A stretch of 64,000 bases of DNA from Acinetobacter johnsonii CIP 64.6 (lineage in GTDB: Bacteria > Pseudomonadota > Gammaproteobacteria > Pseudomonadales > Moraxellaceae). Each line of letters begins with the position of its first letter. Positions within the stretch are counted from its first letter, which is position 1. The notes beneath the pieces were generated by a model, which did no database searches, had not been told where the DNA came from, and was given only the letters and a program-made list of their open reading frames with translations. The position numbers were made by a program, and so were the translations under genes. The stretch spans positions 80,079 to 144,078 of the forward strand of contig NZ_KB849234.1 in the NCBI RefSeq assembly GCF_000368045.1, in the 5' to 3' direction. Shown here piece by piece: positions 63,972 through 64,000 of the stretch.

Positions 63972-64000
63972 GAAGATTTGAAGATTTGAAGATTTGAAGA
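63972..64000. repeat. 8-bp tandem repeat at the window edge
   Basis: GAAGATTT is repeated three and a half times (63972-64000) and runs off the window. The unit is not a multiple of three. It lies 58 bp upstream of the ATG at 63913 of the small membrane protein. Confidence 0.85.

Overview
The window is a roughly 40 % GC gammaproteobacterial chromosome segment. The combination of acnA, tcdA, dusA, prfC, prc, nagZ, proA, ackA and pta with these protein sequences points to Acinetobacter; the species cannot be fixed from the sequence alone.

Layout. (1) 1-5927, minus strand: a type I restriction-modification operon, hsdM - AlbA_2/HTH regulator - hsdS - the start of a PrrC/RloC-like ATPase with a zinc-hook-like CxxC, running off the left edge; successive genes overlap by 4-11 bp. 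(2) 6131-6392: a C-terminal remnant of a mobile-element gene whose full-length relative lies at 19216-20151. (3) 6556-19168: a TorF-type porin, a glutamine-synthetase-family ligase with a small partner gene, a decayed IS5-family element, the kdpABC-kdpDE potassium transport locus with a candidate KdpE box, and an uppP pseudogene. (4) about 19181-32944: an integrated element of roughly 13.7 kb against the 5' end of dusA. It carries a tyrosine integrase, a PrtN-type regulator, two neighbouring YagK/YfjJ (inovirus Gp2-like) replication proteins of which one has lost its HxH motif, a YqaJ exonuclease, DUF932, a cysteine-rich Gp3-like protein, a three-gene operon for small exported proteins, several unknown genes, an AT-rich origin-like gap and a nearly 400-bp gene-free stretch packed with stem-loops. 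(5) 32945-64000: ordinary chromosome: dusA, tcdA, acnA, two paralogous DUF3298-like lipoproteins with a TatD nuclease, prfC, an MHYT-GGDEF-EAL protein, an IS3-family insertion, prc, nagZ, a methyltransferase, an alpha/beta hydrolase, proA, ackA-pta, an internally duplicated lipoprotein, DinB, an EamA transporter with a divergent AraC regulator, and a small membrane protein.

How it fits together. The region upstream of dusA looks like an accretion zone: restriction-modification, a remnant of one element and an intact-looking second element. The second element has the parts of a self-replicating integrative element (integrase, PrtN-like candidate directionality/control protein, HUH-like Rep, exonuclease/recombination module) but no visible conjugation or virion genes, so it may be a satellite or mobilisable element. 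Its most unusual parts are the structured 24451-24839 region, the degenerate Rep paralogue, the perfect inverted repeats next to gene starts at 26874-26901 and 29237-29286, and the exported-protein operon at 22991-24248.
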